A stretch of DNA of 64,000 bases from Streptomyces prunicolor NBRC 13075 (GCF_000367365.1 NZ_BARF01000038.1:110382-174381), one strand, 5' to 3'; counted from the stretch's first letter, positions 25,168-34,379 are shown. Notes: generated by a model not told the origin, from the sequence alone. Made by a program: numbers and translations.

Positions 25168-26778
25168 CTCCCGTCGCGCCGCCCGCCGCCGGGCCGCGAC
25201 CTGCGGATCGAGGGCCGGTACGGCGGCCAGGAGCTGCTTCGTGTACGGGTCCTGCGGGGCGTCGTAGACCTCGTCGGCGGGGCCTTGTTCAACGATCCTC
25301 CCGCGTCGCATCACCGCGACCCGGTCGCTGACCTGGCGCACGACGGCGAGGTCGTGGGCGACGAACACGAGCGCGAGGCCGAGTTCGCGCTGGAGTTCAC
25401 CGAGCAGGGCGACGACCTGGGCCTGTGTGGTGACGTCGAGCGCGGAGACCGGCTCGTCGCACACGATCACGCGCGGGTCGGCCGCGAGCGCCCGCGCGAT
25501 GCCCACGCGCTGACGCTGGCCCCCGCTGAACTCGTGCGGGTAGCGGTCGTAGTGCGCCCCTTCGAGCCCCACGCGCTCCAGGAGTTCACGTACGCGCCCC
25601 CGGATGCTCTCCTCGTCGCGTTCGCCACGCGCGCGGAGCGGGTCGGCGATCGACTCGCCCACGCTGCGGCGGGGGTTGAGGGAGGAGACGGGGTCCTGGA
25701 AGACCATCTGGACGTCGGGACGGACGCCGCCGCCGGGCTTGATCTCGCCGGCCGTCGGCTTCAGGAGTCCGACCAGCATCCGGCCCAGCGTCGTCTTGCC
25801 GCTGCCGCTCTCGCCCACGATGCCGAGGGTCTCGCCCCGGTGGATGGTCAGCGAGACGTCGTCCACGGCCGCGAACGCCCGCTTCCCGCGCCCGAATTCA
25901 CGCCGGAGGCCCGTCGCCTCCAGGACGACCTCCTGGGCCGCCGAGGACGCCTCGGAGGGCGCGCGCGGCACGTCCACACGCGGGACCGCGCCGAGCAGGT
26001 CCCGGGTGTACGGCTCGGTCGGCGCACCGAGGACGGTGTCCACCGGCCCGTGTTCGACGGCCCGCCCGTGCCGCATGACCAGGATCTCGTCGACGCTCTC
26101 GGCGGCGACGCCCACGTCGTGCGTGACGAGCAGCAGCCCCAGGCCGGTCTCCTCGCGCAGCGTGTGCAGCAGGTCGAGGATCTGCGCCTGGACGGTCACG
26201 TCGAGCGCGGTCGTCGGCTCGTCGGCGATCAGCAGGTCCGGCTCGCAGGCCAACGCCATCGCGATGAGGGCGCGTTGCCGCATGCCACCGCTGAACTCGT
26301 GCGGGCGCGAACGGGATCGCCGTAGCGCGTCCGGAATTCCCACCCGGTCCAGTACCTCGACGGCACGCGCGCGTGCGGCCCGACGGGACACGCGCGTGTG
26401 CACCCGGTACACCTCGGCTATCTGGTCGCCGATCGCGTAGTACGGGTCCAGGGACGACAGCGGGTCCTGGAAGACCATCGCGGCCTTGCCGCCGCGCAGC
26501 CGGTGCAGGTCCGCGTCGGACGCCTCCTGTACGTCGATGCCGGCGACGCGCACCGAGCCGCCGACGTCGGCCCCCGTGCCGCGGTGCAGCCCCAACAGGG
26601 CCGAGGCGACCGTGGACTTGCCCGAGCCGGACTCGCCGACCAGGCCCAGCGCGGCGCCCTTCTCCAGCCGGAAGGAGAGGCCGTCGACGGCCCGCAGCGA
26701 CCCGAACCCGACCGTCAGGTCGGTGACTTCCACCAAGACGTCCATCGAGCCTTCCACCGAACTGTTCACCTGGCTCAT
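25153..26778 (-). CDS. Oligopeptide/dipeptide ABC transporter, fused double ATPase (DppD-DppF)
   Basis: A 541-residue protein with two complete ABC modules, equivalent to DppD and DppF joined in one chain. Module 1 has GESGSGKST, the Q-loop VFQDPLSSLDP, the signature FSGGMRQR and LLIADEPTTALD. Module 2 has GESGSGKTT, VFQDPVSSLNP, FSGGQRQR and VIVCDEPVSALD. Both ends of each ATP site look catalytically intact. It powers import of peptides through the two permeases encoded upstream. Its ATG overlaps the permease stop (ATGA), so translation is coupled; the ATGs near codons 1 and 12 are both possible. Confidence 0.92.
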   Translation of the reverse strand: MSQVNSSVEGSMDVLVEVTDLTVGFGSLRAVDGLSFRLEKGAALGLVGESGSGKSTVASALLGLHRGTGADVGGSVRVAGIDVQEASDADLHRLRGGKAAMVFQDPLSSLDPYYAIGDQIAEVYRVHTRVSRRAARARAVEVLDRVGIPDALRRSRSRPHEFSGGMRQRALIAMALACEPDLLIADEPTTALDVTVQAQILDLLHTLREETGLGLLLVTHDVGVAAESVDEILVMRHGRAVEHGPVDTVLGAPTEPYTRDLLGAVPRVDVPRAPSEASSAAQEVVLEATGLRREFGRGKRAFAAVDDVSLTIHRGETLGIVGESGSGKTTLGRMLVGLLKPTAGEIKPGGGVRPDVQMVFQDPVSSLNPRRSVGESIADPLRARGERDEESIRGRVRELLERVGLEGAHYDRYPHEFSGGQRQRVGIARALAADPRVIVCDEPVSALDVTTQAQVVALLGELQRELGLALVFVAHDLAVVRQVSDRVAVMRRGRIVEQGPADEVYDAPQDPYTKQLLAAVPALDPQVAARRRAARRELATT

Positions 26779-27773
26779 GCGAGCACCACCCGTCGGTCGG
26801 CCACCGCGTACAGCACGTCCGCGACGGCGTTGGCGATGACCACGAAGAAGCCGATGACCAGGACCATGCCGACCACCACCGGAAGGTCGACGACATTGAC
26901 GGCATGGACGAGTTCCTGTCCGATGCCGGGCAGCCCGAAGAGCGTCTCGGTGAGCACCGCGCCGCCGACCGCCGAGCCGACGTTGTTGGCGTTGAGCGCG
27001 ATGATCGGCGCGAACGCCCCGCGCAGCGCGTGCCGCCCGATGATCGACCGTTCACCGACGCCGTACGCGCGGAAGGTGCGGATGTGGTCCTCGGCGAGCG
27101 TCTCCAGCATCGACGCCCGGGTGAGCCGGGCGAACGCGGCGGCCTCGATGAGGGCCAGCGAGAGCCAGGGCAACAGCAGGTTCCAGGCCCACTGTTCGGG
27201 GTCGTCGGTGAGGCTCACGTACTGCGGGAAGGGCAGCAGTTGGAGCTGCCCGCAGACGACGATCATCAGCACCAGGCCGATCACGAACACCGGGGTGGCG
27301 ACGCCCGCGAGGGTGATGCCGGTCAGCAGGCGCTCGGTGAACCGGCCGCGCCGCCACGCCGACAGGACGCCCGTGCCGACACCGAGGATCAGCCACAGCA
27401 CCATCGCGCCGAACACGAGCGACAGGCTGACCGGCAGCTTCGCCAGGATCAGCTGGGTGACCTGCTGATCGCCCTGGTACGACAGCCCGAGGCAGGGCGC
27501 CGAGCAGTGCTCCACGGAGGTGCCCGTGGAGTAGTCCTGGCCGACGAGGATGCCCTGGAGGAAATGCCAGTAGCGCAGGTACAGCGGGTCGTCGAGCCTC
27601 AACTGCTGGGCCACCTGGTGCACTTGCTCCGGGGAGCAGCGCGGGCCGCAGGTGATCTGGGCGACGTTCCCTGGGGTGACGAAGAAGACCACGTAGACGA
27701 TCACCGAGATGGCGAACAGGGTGATCACGGTGCCGATGCCTCGGCGCAGGACGAAGCCTCCGAAGCCGCTCAT
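26775..27773 (-). CDS. ABC peptide transporter permease (DppB-type)
   Basis: A 332-residue inner-membrane permease. The first transmembrane segment (about 11-31) is followed by a long external loop with four cysteines (CGPRC and HCSAPC), then five more segments and the cytoplasmic EAA loop (RTFRAYGVGERSIIGRHALR). Length and order match DppB/OppB. It overlaps both neighbours by 4 bases and forms the translocation pore with the next gene's product. Confidence 0.92.
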   Translation of the reverse strand: MSGFGGFVLRRGIGTVITLFAISVIVYVVFFVTPGNVAQITCGPRCSPEQVHQVAQQLRLDDPLYLRYWHFLQGILVGQDYSTGTSVEHCSAPCLGLSYQGDQQVTQLILAKLPVSLSLVFGAMVLWLILGVGTGVLSAWRRGRFTERLLTGITLAGVATPVFVIGLVLMIVVCGQLQLLPFPQYVSLTDDPEQWAWNLLLPWLSLALIEAAAFARLTRASMLETLAEDHIRTFRAYGVGERSIIGRHALRGAFAPIIALNANNVGSAVGGAVLTETLFGLPGIGQELVHAVNVVDLPVVVGMVLVIGFFVVIANAVADVLYAVADRRVVLA

Positions 27774-28921
27774 GCCGGGTCCTCCTTCTCGCCGTTGGCG
27801 TCCTTCACGCCGTTGGCGTCGGCCGACTTGATCGTCTTGATGCTCGGATCAAGTGTTGACCGGCCGGAATCGGCGTCCGCTGCGAAGTTCTTGCCGCTCG
27901 CGTCCACCGCGACCTTCTTGCCGCTCGCGTCCGCCTTCGCCTCGCGCTTGCGGCCCGTGCCGATGCGCAGGCGGGAGGCCGCGCGCGGGTCGAGGGCCGT
28001 GCGGATGCCGTCGCCCAGGACGGTCAGCGCCAGAACGGTGACGAAGAGGGCGCCGGCGGGCAGCAGCAGGTACTGCGGGGCGGCCTGGTACCAGACGTCG
28101 GCGGCGGTGAGCATCTGTCCCCAGGAGGGCGTCGGGGGCTTCACGCCGACGCCGAGGAAGGACAGCGCTGCTTCGGTACTGATGTTGATCGGTACGAGGA
28201 GTGCCGCGTAGGTGATGACGGGCGCGGCGAGCCCGGGCAGCAGTTCGCGGCGGGCGATGCGCCAGGTGCCCCAGCCGCTGAGCCGGGCCGCGGAGACGTA
28301 ATCGAGTTCCTTCAGGGTGAGCGTCTGGGCGCGCACGATCTTCGCGATATTGCCCCAGGCGATGAGCCCGATGACGAGCGCGACGAGCAGAGGGCGCGGG
28401 AAGCTGCTGGGCACGATCGCCAGCAGCGCCAACGACATGATCATCAACGGCATCGCCACGATGATGTCGGTGATCCGGCTCAACAGTTGATCAACCCATC
28501 GGCTGCCGAGCGCGGCGGCGACACCGATCACGACCCCGATGGTGACCTGCACGACGGTCGCCCCCAGCGCGACGCCGAGCGAGACCCGGGCGCCGTACGC
28601 GAGCCGGGCGAACAGGTCACGCCCTGTCTGCGGTTCGACGCCGAGCCAGTGGCCGCCGGTGATGCCCCCGAAGGAGCCGGTCGGCACGCCCCCGCGCGCG
28701 GAGTCGATCAGCGAGGGGTGGTAGGTGAAGGGGTCCTGGCCCTCGATCGCGGTGAGCAGCGGCGCGGCGAGCGCGACCAGGACGAGCAGGGCGACGACGA
28801 CCGCCGCGACGAGGGCGGCGCGCTGCGCGCGCAGCCGCCGCCAGAACTGACGGGCCCCCGAGCCCGCCGGGACGGAGATGTCCGTCCCGGCGGCCTGGGA
28901 GGCGACAAGTGCCTCACTCAT
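27770..28921 (-). CDS. ABC peptide transporter permease (DppC-type) with unusual C-terminal tail
   Basis: A 383-residue permease with the DppC N-terminal OppC_N segment (FWRRLRAQRAALVAAVVVAL), six transmembrane helices and the EAA loop (SAARLSGWGTWRIARRELLP). After the last helix a tail of about 70 residues is Lys/Asp/Ala-rich and contains DASGKK and DASGKN repeats; this is not usual for the family. It overlaps DppB by 4 bases and follows the binding-protein gene by 4 bases. Confidence 0.92.
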   Translation of the reverse strand: MSEALVASQAAGTDISVPAGSGARQFWRRLRAQRAALVAAVVVALLVLVALAAPLLTAIEGQDPFTYHPSLIDSARGGVPTGSFGGITGGHWLGVEPQTGRDLFARLAYGARVSLGVALGATVVQVTIGVVIGVAAALGSRWVDQLLSRITDIIVAMPLMIMSLALLAIVPSSFPRPLLVALVIGLIAWGNIAKIVRAQTLTLKELDYVSAARLSGWGTWRIARRELLPGLAAPVITYAALLVPINISTEAALSFLGVGVKPPTPSWGQMLTAADVWYQAAPQYLLLPAGALFVTVLALTVLGDGIRTALDPRAASRLRIGTGRKREAKADASGKKVAVDASGKNFAADADSGRSTLDPSIKTIKSADANGVKDANGEKEDPA

Positions 28922-28925
28922 GGGG

Positions 28926-30644
28926 TTACTTGACCGCGACCTGGGAGATGTCCAGGACGCCGGTCCAGTCGCTGATCACGACGTTCTTGATGTCCTTGCC
29001 GACCAGTCGCTTGTAGACGGGGTGGAACAGCGGCACGGTCAGGGCCTGCTCGCCGATCTCCTTGTCCAGTGCACCCCAGCGCTTGGCGGCCTCGTCAAGA
29101 TTCGTCAACTTGTTGATCGAATCAATCTCGGCATTGACCGACTTGTCATTGAGCAGGCCGGTGTTGAAGTTCGCGCCGTCCTTGACGATCTGGCGGCCGT
29201 CGAAGATCGGGGCGAGGAAGGGACCGCCGGAGGGCCAGTCGGCACCCCAGTGGGCGAGGAAGAAGCCCGGCTCGGTCTTGACGCTGTGGATCTTGTCCTT
29301 GTAGTCGTTGATCTCCAGGCCCTGCAGCTTGACGGTGATGCCGGCCTTCTTGAGCGCGTCCTGGATCGCGGTCGCGATCTCGGGGCTGGTCTCGAAGTCC
29401 TTGTCGTTGGAGTGCGTCAGCGTGACCGTGATCCCCTTCGGGTAACCGGCCTCCTTGAGCAGCTCCTTGGCCTTCGCCGCGTTGCCGGACGCGCCCGCCG
29501 GGAACAGGTCGTAGGGGTCGTAGCCGAAGGACTTCTGGTTCGGCAGGAAGGTGGTCGCGGCCTCGGCCAGCGACGAACCGCCCGCCGCGTTCACCACCGA
29601 CGAACGGTCGATGGCGTACGAGATCGCCTGCCGCACCTTGACGTTGTTGAACGGCGCGACCGTCGGGTTGAACGCGATGTAGTTCGTGTAACCGAAGTGC
29701 CCGGTGCCGACCCGCGCGGCCAGCTCCTTGTCACCGGAAACCTTGGCGAGTTCGGCGGGCCCGAGGTTGGTGTCCGTCGTCACGGCAGCGGCGTCCGCGC
29801 CTTGGGACGACGACAACCGCTGGTTGATCACGGACGAGTCGAGCCCCGACTTCACGTCGATCTTGTCCGGGTAGGCCTTGCGCTCCGCGTCCGTGGCCGT
29901 GGACCAGTACGTGTTGCGCTCCAGGACGATCGTCTCACCGTCGTTCTGGTTGCTGACGACCTTGTAGGGCCCCGACGAGATCGGGTGCTGCTCGTACTTC
30001 GTCCCCGTGTCCTTCGCCTTCGGGACGGGTGTGAACTGCGTCTGCGTGGCGAGATACGGGAACTCGCCCTCGGGCTTGTTCAGATGAAAGACGATGGTCC
30101 GGCTGTCAGGAGTCTCGATCGCGCTGAGCCCCTTCTTGTCCTTGTACGGCCCCTGGTAGTCGGCCGCGCCGACCAGCCAGTCCCTCAAGTAGGGCGCACC
30201 GCCGGAGAGTTCGGCGGCGAAGGAGCGCTCGATGCCGTACTTGATGTCGGCCGAGGTGATCGCCGTACCGTCCTCGTACTTGAGGCCCTTCTTCAGGGTG
30301 TACGTCCACACGGTCGCGTCCTTGTTCGGGCGCCCGGTGTCGGTGGCAAGGTCCGGGACGACCTTCGCGCCGGCCGCGCCGTTCTCGCGGTTGCGAGTGG
30401 TAAGGGTGCGGAAGACGAGGGACGGGACGTTGCCGCCGCCGGAGGTGTACAGGCGGGCCGGGTCGAAGTCCTCCTGGGGCTGCGAGTTCAGCACCGTGAG
30501 CGTGCCGCCCTTGTGGGGCGTGGAGTCGCCACCGGAGCCCTTGGCATCGTTGTCCTTCGGCCCGCAGGCGGCGGCGCCCGCTGCCACGGCCAGGCTGACG
30601 GATGCCACGGCCACGCGCCGGGCTATGATGGACGGTTGACGCAT
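28926..30644 (-). CDS. Peptide-binding lipoprotein of the ABC importer (SBP family 5)
   Basis: A 572-residue extracytoplasmic solute-binding protein. The signal peptide ends in a lipobox AGAAAC followed by GPKDND. The family-5 signature region is ITSADIKYGIERSF, and the C-terminus shows the usual VPLFHP motif. It would capture oligopeptides or dipeptides at the outer membrane face for the DppBC permeases. The ATG at 30644 (MRQPSIIARR) has GAGG about 11 bases upstream; an earlier start would lack a signal peptide. It is the first structural gene of the operon and is preceded by a roughly 285-base leader containing a small ORF. Confidence 0.93.
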   Translation of the reverse strand: MRQPSIIARRVAVASVSLAVAAGAAACGPKDNDAKGSGGDSTPHKGGTLTVLNSQPQEDFDPARLYTSGGGNVPSLVFRTLTTRNRENGAAGAKVVPDLATDTGRPNKDATVWTYTLKKGLKYEDGTAITSADIKYGIERSFAAELSGGAPYLRDWLVGAADYQGPYKDKKGLSAIETPDSRTIVFHLNKPEGEFPYLATQTQFTPVPKAKDTGTKYEQHPISSGPYKVVSNQNDGETIVLERNTYWSTATDAERKAYPDKIDVKSGLDSSVINQRLSSSQGADAAAVTTDTNLGPAELAKVSGDKELAARVGTGHFGYTNYIAFNPTVAPFNNVKVRQAISYAIDRSSVVNAAGGSSLAEAATTFLPNQKSFGYDPYDLFPAGASGNAAKAKELLKEAGYPKGITVTLTHSNDKDFETSPEIATAIQDALKKAGITVKLQGLEINDYKDKIHSVKTEPGFFLAHWGADWPSGGPFLAPIFDGRQIVKDGANFNTGLLNDKSVNAEIDSINKLTNLDEAAKRWGALDKEIGEQALTVPLFHPVYKRLVGKDIKNVVISDWTGVLDISQVAVK

Positions 30645-30676
30645 CGGAATGACGACCTCTCGGGGTGGTTTCTCGG

Positions 30677-30693
30677 GAACTCTCCGGGAGTTC
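30677..30693. promoter_or_regulatory. Inverted repeat in the ABC operon leader
   Basis: GAACTC, 5-base spacer, GAGTTC lies about 33 bases upstream of the binding-protein start. It could be a repressor site or part of an RNA hairpin in the leader. Its role is not determined. Confidence 0.4.
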
Positions 30694-30836
30694 TCGAATA
30701 GTGAGACGGATGGACGAGGGATGAGACGGAAGCGAACAGCCGTCCGCCCCGGCGTCAGGTCGTCGAAAAACCCTGCCAAGGTCCTACGGCAAGGGCATGG
30801 TGGTGCGGGTCGCGACACAAACGCCAGAGGCGGTGT

Positions 30837-30929
30837 TCAGCGACAGAGAATGTCGGCCACGCAGAGCGGGGTCACGCCGATGAGCGCCAGCTCGATGGCG
30901 GCGCGGTTCGGGACATGACTAGACCACAT
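30837..30929 (-). CDS. Leaderless 30-residue putative leader peptide ahead of the ABC importer
   Basis: The ORF begins ATG-TGG (MWSSHVPNR) and ends PLCVADILCR before TGA, with Cys codons TGC at position 23 and TGT at 29. No ribosome site is present, but the ATG lies exactly 7 bases after a strong -10 element (30937-30942) that has a perfect TTGACA 17 bases upstream. The transcript should therefore begin at or next to the ATG and be translated leaderless. Cysteine-rich leader peptides that act by attenuation are known upstream of sulfur-assimilation genes in actinobacteria. Here the ORF stops 193 bases before the binding-protein gene, leaving room for an attenuator. Function is inferred. Confidence 0.65.
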   Translation of the reverse strand: MWSSHVPNRAAIELALIGVTPLCVADILCR

Positions 30930-30936
30930 GCGCAAA

Positions 30937-30965
30937 AATATGATGGAAGTTGCGGCTCGTGTCAA
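30937..30965 (-). promoter_or_regulatory. Strong housekeeping-type promoter for the ABC importer leader
   Basis: Reading the minus strand: TTGACA at 30965-30960, a 17-base spacer, then CATATT at 30942-30937. The predicted start falls on the ATG of the small ORF at 30929. This is the best-matching sigma-70/HrdB-type promoter seen in the window. Confidence 0.75.
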
Positions 30966-30985
30966 TGTGACATAAGCGTCGCCCG

Positions 30986-33109
30986 TCAACTGCCCGGGTA
31001 CGGCCAGGGGTTCGCCAGGCAGTGGATCCCGTCATGGTCGAGGAACTTGGTCTGCTGCTGCATGACCGGCGCCAACTCGCCGTCCTTGTCGCAGGTGACG
31101 TGCCCGTAGCCGAGACGATGACCGACCTCATGGTTGATCAACATCTGTCGATACGCGTACATCTTGTCCCCATATGTTGACGACCCCTGCGCCCATCGAT
31201 ACGCGTTGATCATCACGCGTTCGGTGGCCGCCGAGTCGCACGACACATTGTCCTCGGTGGTGTCGAGCCCCGACTTGGCACACCACGTGGCGGTGGTACC
31301 AGGACTGGCAAGGGTGATCACGAAGTCCGGTTTGCCCGTGTAGATCCGCTCGAAGGTACGGGCGCCGTTGTGGGCCCAACTCCGCTTGTCGTTCAGCGTC
31401 TTCTGCACGGCCTGCGCGAAGAGCGTGCCGTCGAGCCCGAGCCCCTGCTCCACATCCACGCGGTACGTGTACTTGCGCCCCTTGCCGGGCGCCTTGTCGA
31501 CACCGGGCACCGCGTCGAACTTGTCCGGCCCCTTGAGCTTGGCGCCGAGCGGATACTTCTTGGCCATCTTCTGGGCGTACGTCAAAGCCACCAGGCGCGG
31601 CGAACTGGACGGGCTTGCCTGCGGCGAGGCCGTCTCTCTGGCATCCCGGGCCCGATCGGTCGCCGCCTGGGACCGCGCACCGTCGCCGTCACCGTCCTTG
31701 GCGACCTGCCCGGCGACGATGACGGCCAGCACGGTGGTGACGGCGGCAGCCGCGATACCGGTGTACGTCCGTCCCTTACGCCCCTTGCCGGGCGCGGGGT
31801 CGGTGCCGCTGTCGGCAGGGGGCGCGTCGTCGGCGTCGGCGTCGGCGCCGGTGTCGCTCTCGGGGGTCCAGTCGGTGACGGAGCCGTACGGGTCGGAGGG
31901 GTGCGTCGCGACACCGGTCCGAGGCGCGAAGACGTCGTCGCCGTCCGCTTCGAAAGCGTCTACGTAGTCCTGCCGGGGCCCACGACCGGCCTGCCCCCGC
32001 CGCCGGGGACCGACTGGAGGAGCCTGGCGCTGCCGCGGTATGGGAAGCCCCGGCCCCGGCCCGGAGGGCATACCGGCGACGGGGGTCTGGGGCACGCCGG
32101 GGGCGCCGGGGATACCGGACGCGCTCCGCGGGTCCAGAGAAGCGCCGAGCGACCCGCACGGTCCCACACCGGTCCGCCCCCTCAACTCACCCCAACCGCC
32201 CCCGGATTCAGACTGCTCGGGGTGACCGGAACGAGCGCGGGGCGTGCCGTGGGCGGGAGTTCCGTCGGGCAACCGGGGAACACCGCGCGCGGGAGTGCCA
32301 TCGGGCAGCCTCGGAAACCCGTGGGCCGGGGTGCCGTCGGGGAAGCGGGGGATGCCCTGCGCGGAGGTTCCATCCTGCACGCGCGGACCACCACGAGCCG
32401 GAGTGCCATCCGGAAGCCTCGGAAACCCATGGGCCGGAGTGCCATCGGAGAAGCGAGCAGTGCCCTGCGCGGAGGTTCCATCCTGCACGCGCGGACCACC
32501 ACGAACCGGAGTGCCATCCGGAAGCCGGGGAGCGCCGTGAGCCGGAGTACCGTCAGCGGAACGCGGCGCACCCTGCGCGGACCAGCCGTCCGGCAAAGGC
32601 GGGACCCCGCGCGCGGGAGCGCCATCAGGGAGACGCGGGCCTCCAGGCAGACGCGAGTCTCCTACCTCAGGACTACCGCCGAAGAAACGCGGCGACCCGT
32701 GAGCCGGGGTCCCATCGGGAAGACGCGGCCCCCTTTGACCAGGCGCCGCCCCCTGGGCTCGCGGAACTGCCCGCGCAGCCGACCCATCGACCAAGCCCGG
32801 CACCCCACGCGCCGGCGTCCCGTCCGGAAGGCTCGACGCCCCATACCCCGGGTACCCGCCCCCCGAAGGCTGCTGTCGGGCAGGTACCGGTATCGGTCCA
32901 GGTGCTGATCCAGGCCCTCCAGGCCGAGGCCGGTCCCCCTGCCCCCTTTGAGTCCCTTGAGTCCCCTGAGACCCCAGATCGCCTCGCGTCTCCTGAGGTT
33001 CCCGGGAGTCCTGAGCGCCCGGCGCGCCCCGCGCACCCTTGCCCGCCCCTGTGCCTACATCCGCGGAGTCACCCTTCGCAGAGGACCTACGGCGACTATG
33101 GCGTCCCAC
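30986..33109 (-). CDS. DUF3152 membrane-anchored metzincin-like protein with long repeat-rich N-terminus
   Basis: A 707-residue protein with three parts. Residues 1-about 370 are Gly/Pro/Arg-rich and built from about 13 degenerate copies of a 14-residue unit (RLPDGTPAHGxPR). Around 460-480 a single membrane helix (GIAAAAVTTVLAVIVAG) is preceded by basic residues, giving a cytoplasmic N-terminus. The extracellular C-terminal DUF3152 domain contains HEVGHRLGYGH, a perfect HExxHxxGxxH zinc site, with CxxK/CD cysteines for disulfides. It is probably a surface zinc peptidase; the substrate is unknown. The GTG at 33109 has GAGGGGGCGAC upstream. It lies 9 bases downstream of the alpha/beta hydrolase gene. 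Confidence 0.88.
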   Translation of the reverse strand: MGRHSRRRSSAKGDSADVGTGAGKGARGAPGAQDSREPQETRGDLGSQGTQGTQRGQGDRPRPGGPGSAPGPIPVPARQQPSGGGYPGYGASSLPDGTPARGVPGLVDGSAARAVPRAQGAAPGQRGPRLPDGTPAHGSPRFFGGSPEVGDSRLPGGPRLPDGAPARGVPPLPDGWSAQGAPRSADGTPAHGAPRLPDGTPVRGGPRVQDGTSAQGTARFSDGTPAHGFPRLPDGTPARGGPRVQDGTSAQGIPRFPDGTPAHGFPRLPDGTPARGVPRLPDGTPAHGTPRARSGHPEQSESGGGWGELRGRTGVGPCGSLGASLDPRSASGIPGAPGVPQTPVAGMPSGPGPGLPIPRQRQAPPVGPRRRGQAGRGPRQDYVDAFEADGDDVFAPRTGVATHPSDPYGSVTDWTPESDTGADADADDAPPADSGTDPAPGKGRKGRTYTGIAAAAVTTVLAVIVAGQVAKDGDGDGARSQAATDRARDARETASPQASPSSSPRLVALTYAQKMAKKYPLGAKLKGPDKFDAVPGVDKAPGKGRKYTYRVDVEQGLGLDGTLFAQAVQKTLNDKRSWAHNGARTFERIYTGKPDFVITLASPGTTATWCAKSGLDTTEDNVSCDSAATERVMINAYRWAQGSSTYGDKMYAYRQMLINHEVGHRLGYGHVTCDKDGELAPVMQQQTKFLDHDGIHCLANPWPYPGS
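32240..32870. repeat. Degenerate 42-bp coding repeats in the DUF3152 gene
   Basis: The segment encodes the repeated LPDGTPA(H/R)G unit. Several neighbouring copies are nearly identical at the DNA level, for example the blocks around 32350-32400 and 32460-32515. The array is in frame and expands the cytoplasmic linker. Confidence 0.8.
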
Positions 33110-33118
33110 GTCGCCCCC

Positions 33119-34324
33119 TCAACTCCCCGCGTTCGTATCGTCGTTGCCATCGCCCCCGGCACCGGATCCGGACCCCGCGCCCGCTCCCGCACCGTCGGCA
33201 TCACTCACCGTACTCACCGAACCGCCGCCCCGGGACCCCCGCGCACCGCCCACGCCACCTCGGCCGAAACCGTCCGCCTCAACCGCACGACGTCCCCGCA
33301 CGGCACCGGCATCCCCGGAGCCACCGGCACCGGCTCCCGCCGCCTCTCCGGGCTGCCCCAGTTCCCCCAACTCCCCCGCATCCGCGAGAAGTTCACGGAC
33401 CGCCGCCGCCACCGTCTCCGGGTACTCCATCATCGCGACATGCCCCGCGTCCGGCAGGGACAGCAGGCGGGAGTCGCGGAAGGCGCGGGCCGCGCGCTGG
33501 GCCATGCGGTAGCCGACCAGTTGGTCGCGGCCGCCGTAGACGAGGAGGGTGGGGGCGAGGACGCGTTCGGCCTGGCGCCAGAGGCCGTGTTGGCCGCCCA
33601 GGGTGTACGCGTTGACGATGCCCCGGGAGGAACGGGTCATCACGTCCCAGAAGTACGGCAGTTGGAGTCGTCGCTCCAACTCCTCGACCGCGTGGCGGAA
33701 CGCCTCCGGCGTCACCATGCCGGGATCGCCGTAGCAGAGACCCAGGACGCCGCGGACGCGCTGTTCGGCCGTCCAGTCCCTGCTGATGCGGGTGAACAGG
33801 GACGCGATCCCCGGTACGCCCAGCAACGCCGTCGGTACCGCCGAGCGCTGGACGCGGAGCTCCGGCAGGGCCGGGGAGATCAGCGTGAGTGTGCGGACGA
33901 GGTCCGGGCGGACCGCGGCCACGCGGGTCGTGATCGCGCCGCCGAGCGAGTTGCCGAAGAGGTGCACCGGGCCGCGCCCGGCCGCGTCGAGGTAACGGAT
34001 GACCGCGCGCGCGTGCCCGGTGACGGAGTAGTCGCCGTCGTCCGGTGGCGGGGAGTCGCCGAAGCCCGGCAGATCCAGGGCCTCGCTGTCCACCAGGCCG
34101 TCGAGCTCGGCCATGAGCTGCGACCAGTTCTGCGAGGAACCGCCCAGCCCGTGGACGTACAGCGCGGGCGGCAACCCTTCGCGCACCGCCGCTCTCGACC
34201 GCACCGTCAGCGTGATCCCCGGCAGCCCGACCGACCTGAGCCGCTCCCCCTCGCCGACCCTGACGGGCGCCACTTTGGGGAGCACACTGGCGGCCGACAC
34301 GGAAGGCAGCTCTGTCGAAGACAT
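33119..34324 (-). CDS. Alpha/beta-fold hydrolase
   Basis: A 401-residue protein whose first 300 residues form an alpha/beta hydrolase: the oxyanion motif VHGLGGS, the nucleophile elbow GNSLGG, the acid in YGGRDQLVGY and the histidine in DAGHVAMMEYP, all intact. The last about 85 residues are a Gly/Ala/Ser-rich tail (GAGAGSGSGAGG) with no fold. A lipase or esterase role is likely; an alpha/beta hydrolase (LipV) also sits in the syntenic mycobacterial region. The ATG at 34324 starts SSTELPSVSA. It heads the two-gene unit with the DUF3152 gene. Confidence 0.87.
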   Translation of the reverse strand: MSSTELPSVSAASVLPKVAPVRVGEGERLRSVGLPGITLTVRSRAAVREGLPPALYVHGLGGSSQNWSQLMAELDGLVDSEALDLPGFGDSPPPDDGDYSVTGHARAVIRYLDAAGRGPVHLFGNSLGGAITTRVAAVRPDLVRTLTLISPALPELRVQRSAVPTALLGVPGIASLFTRISRDWTAEQRVRGVLGLCYGDPGMVTPEAFRHAVEELERRLQLPYFWDVMTRSSRGIVNAYTLGGQHGLWRQAERVLAPTLLVYGGRDQLVGYRMAQRAARAFRDSRLLSLPDAGHVAMMEYPETVAAAVRELLADAGELGELGQPGEAAGAGAGGSGDAGAVRGRRAVEADGFGRGGVGGARGSRGGGSVSTVSDADGAGAGAGSGSGAGGDGNDDTNAGS

Positions 34325-34379
34325 GCGGCAATGTTACGAGACGATCACGCAGTAGCTCGTGTGTTCGCCGTCACAAGCC

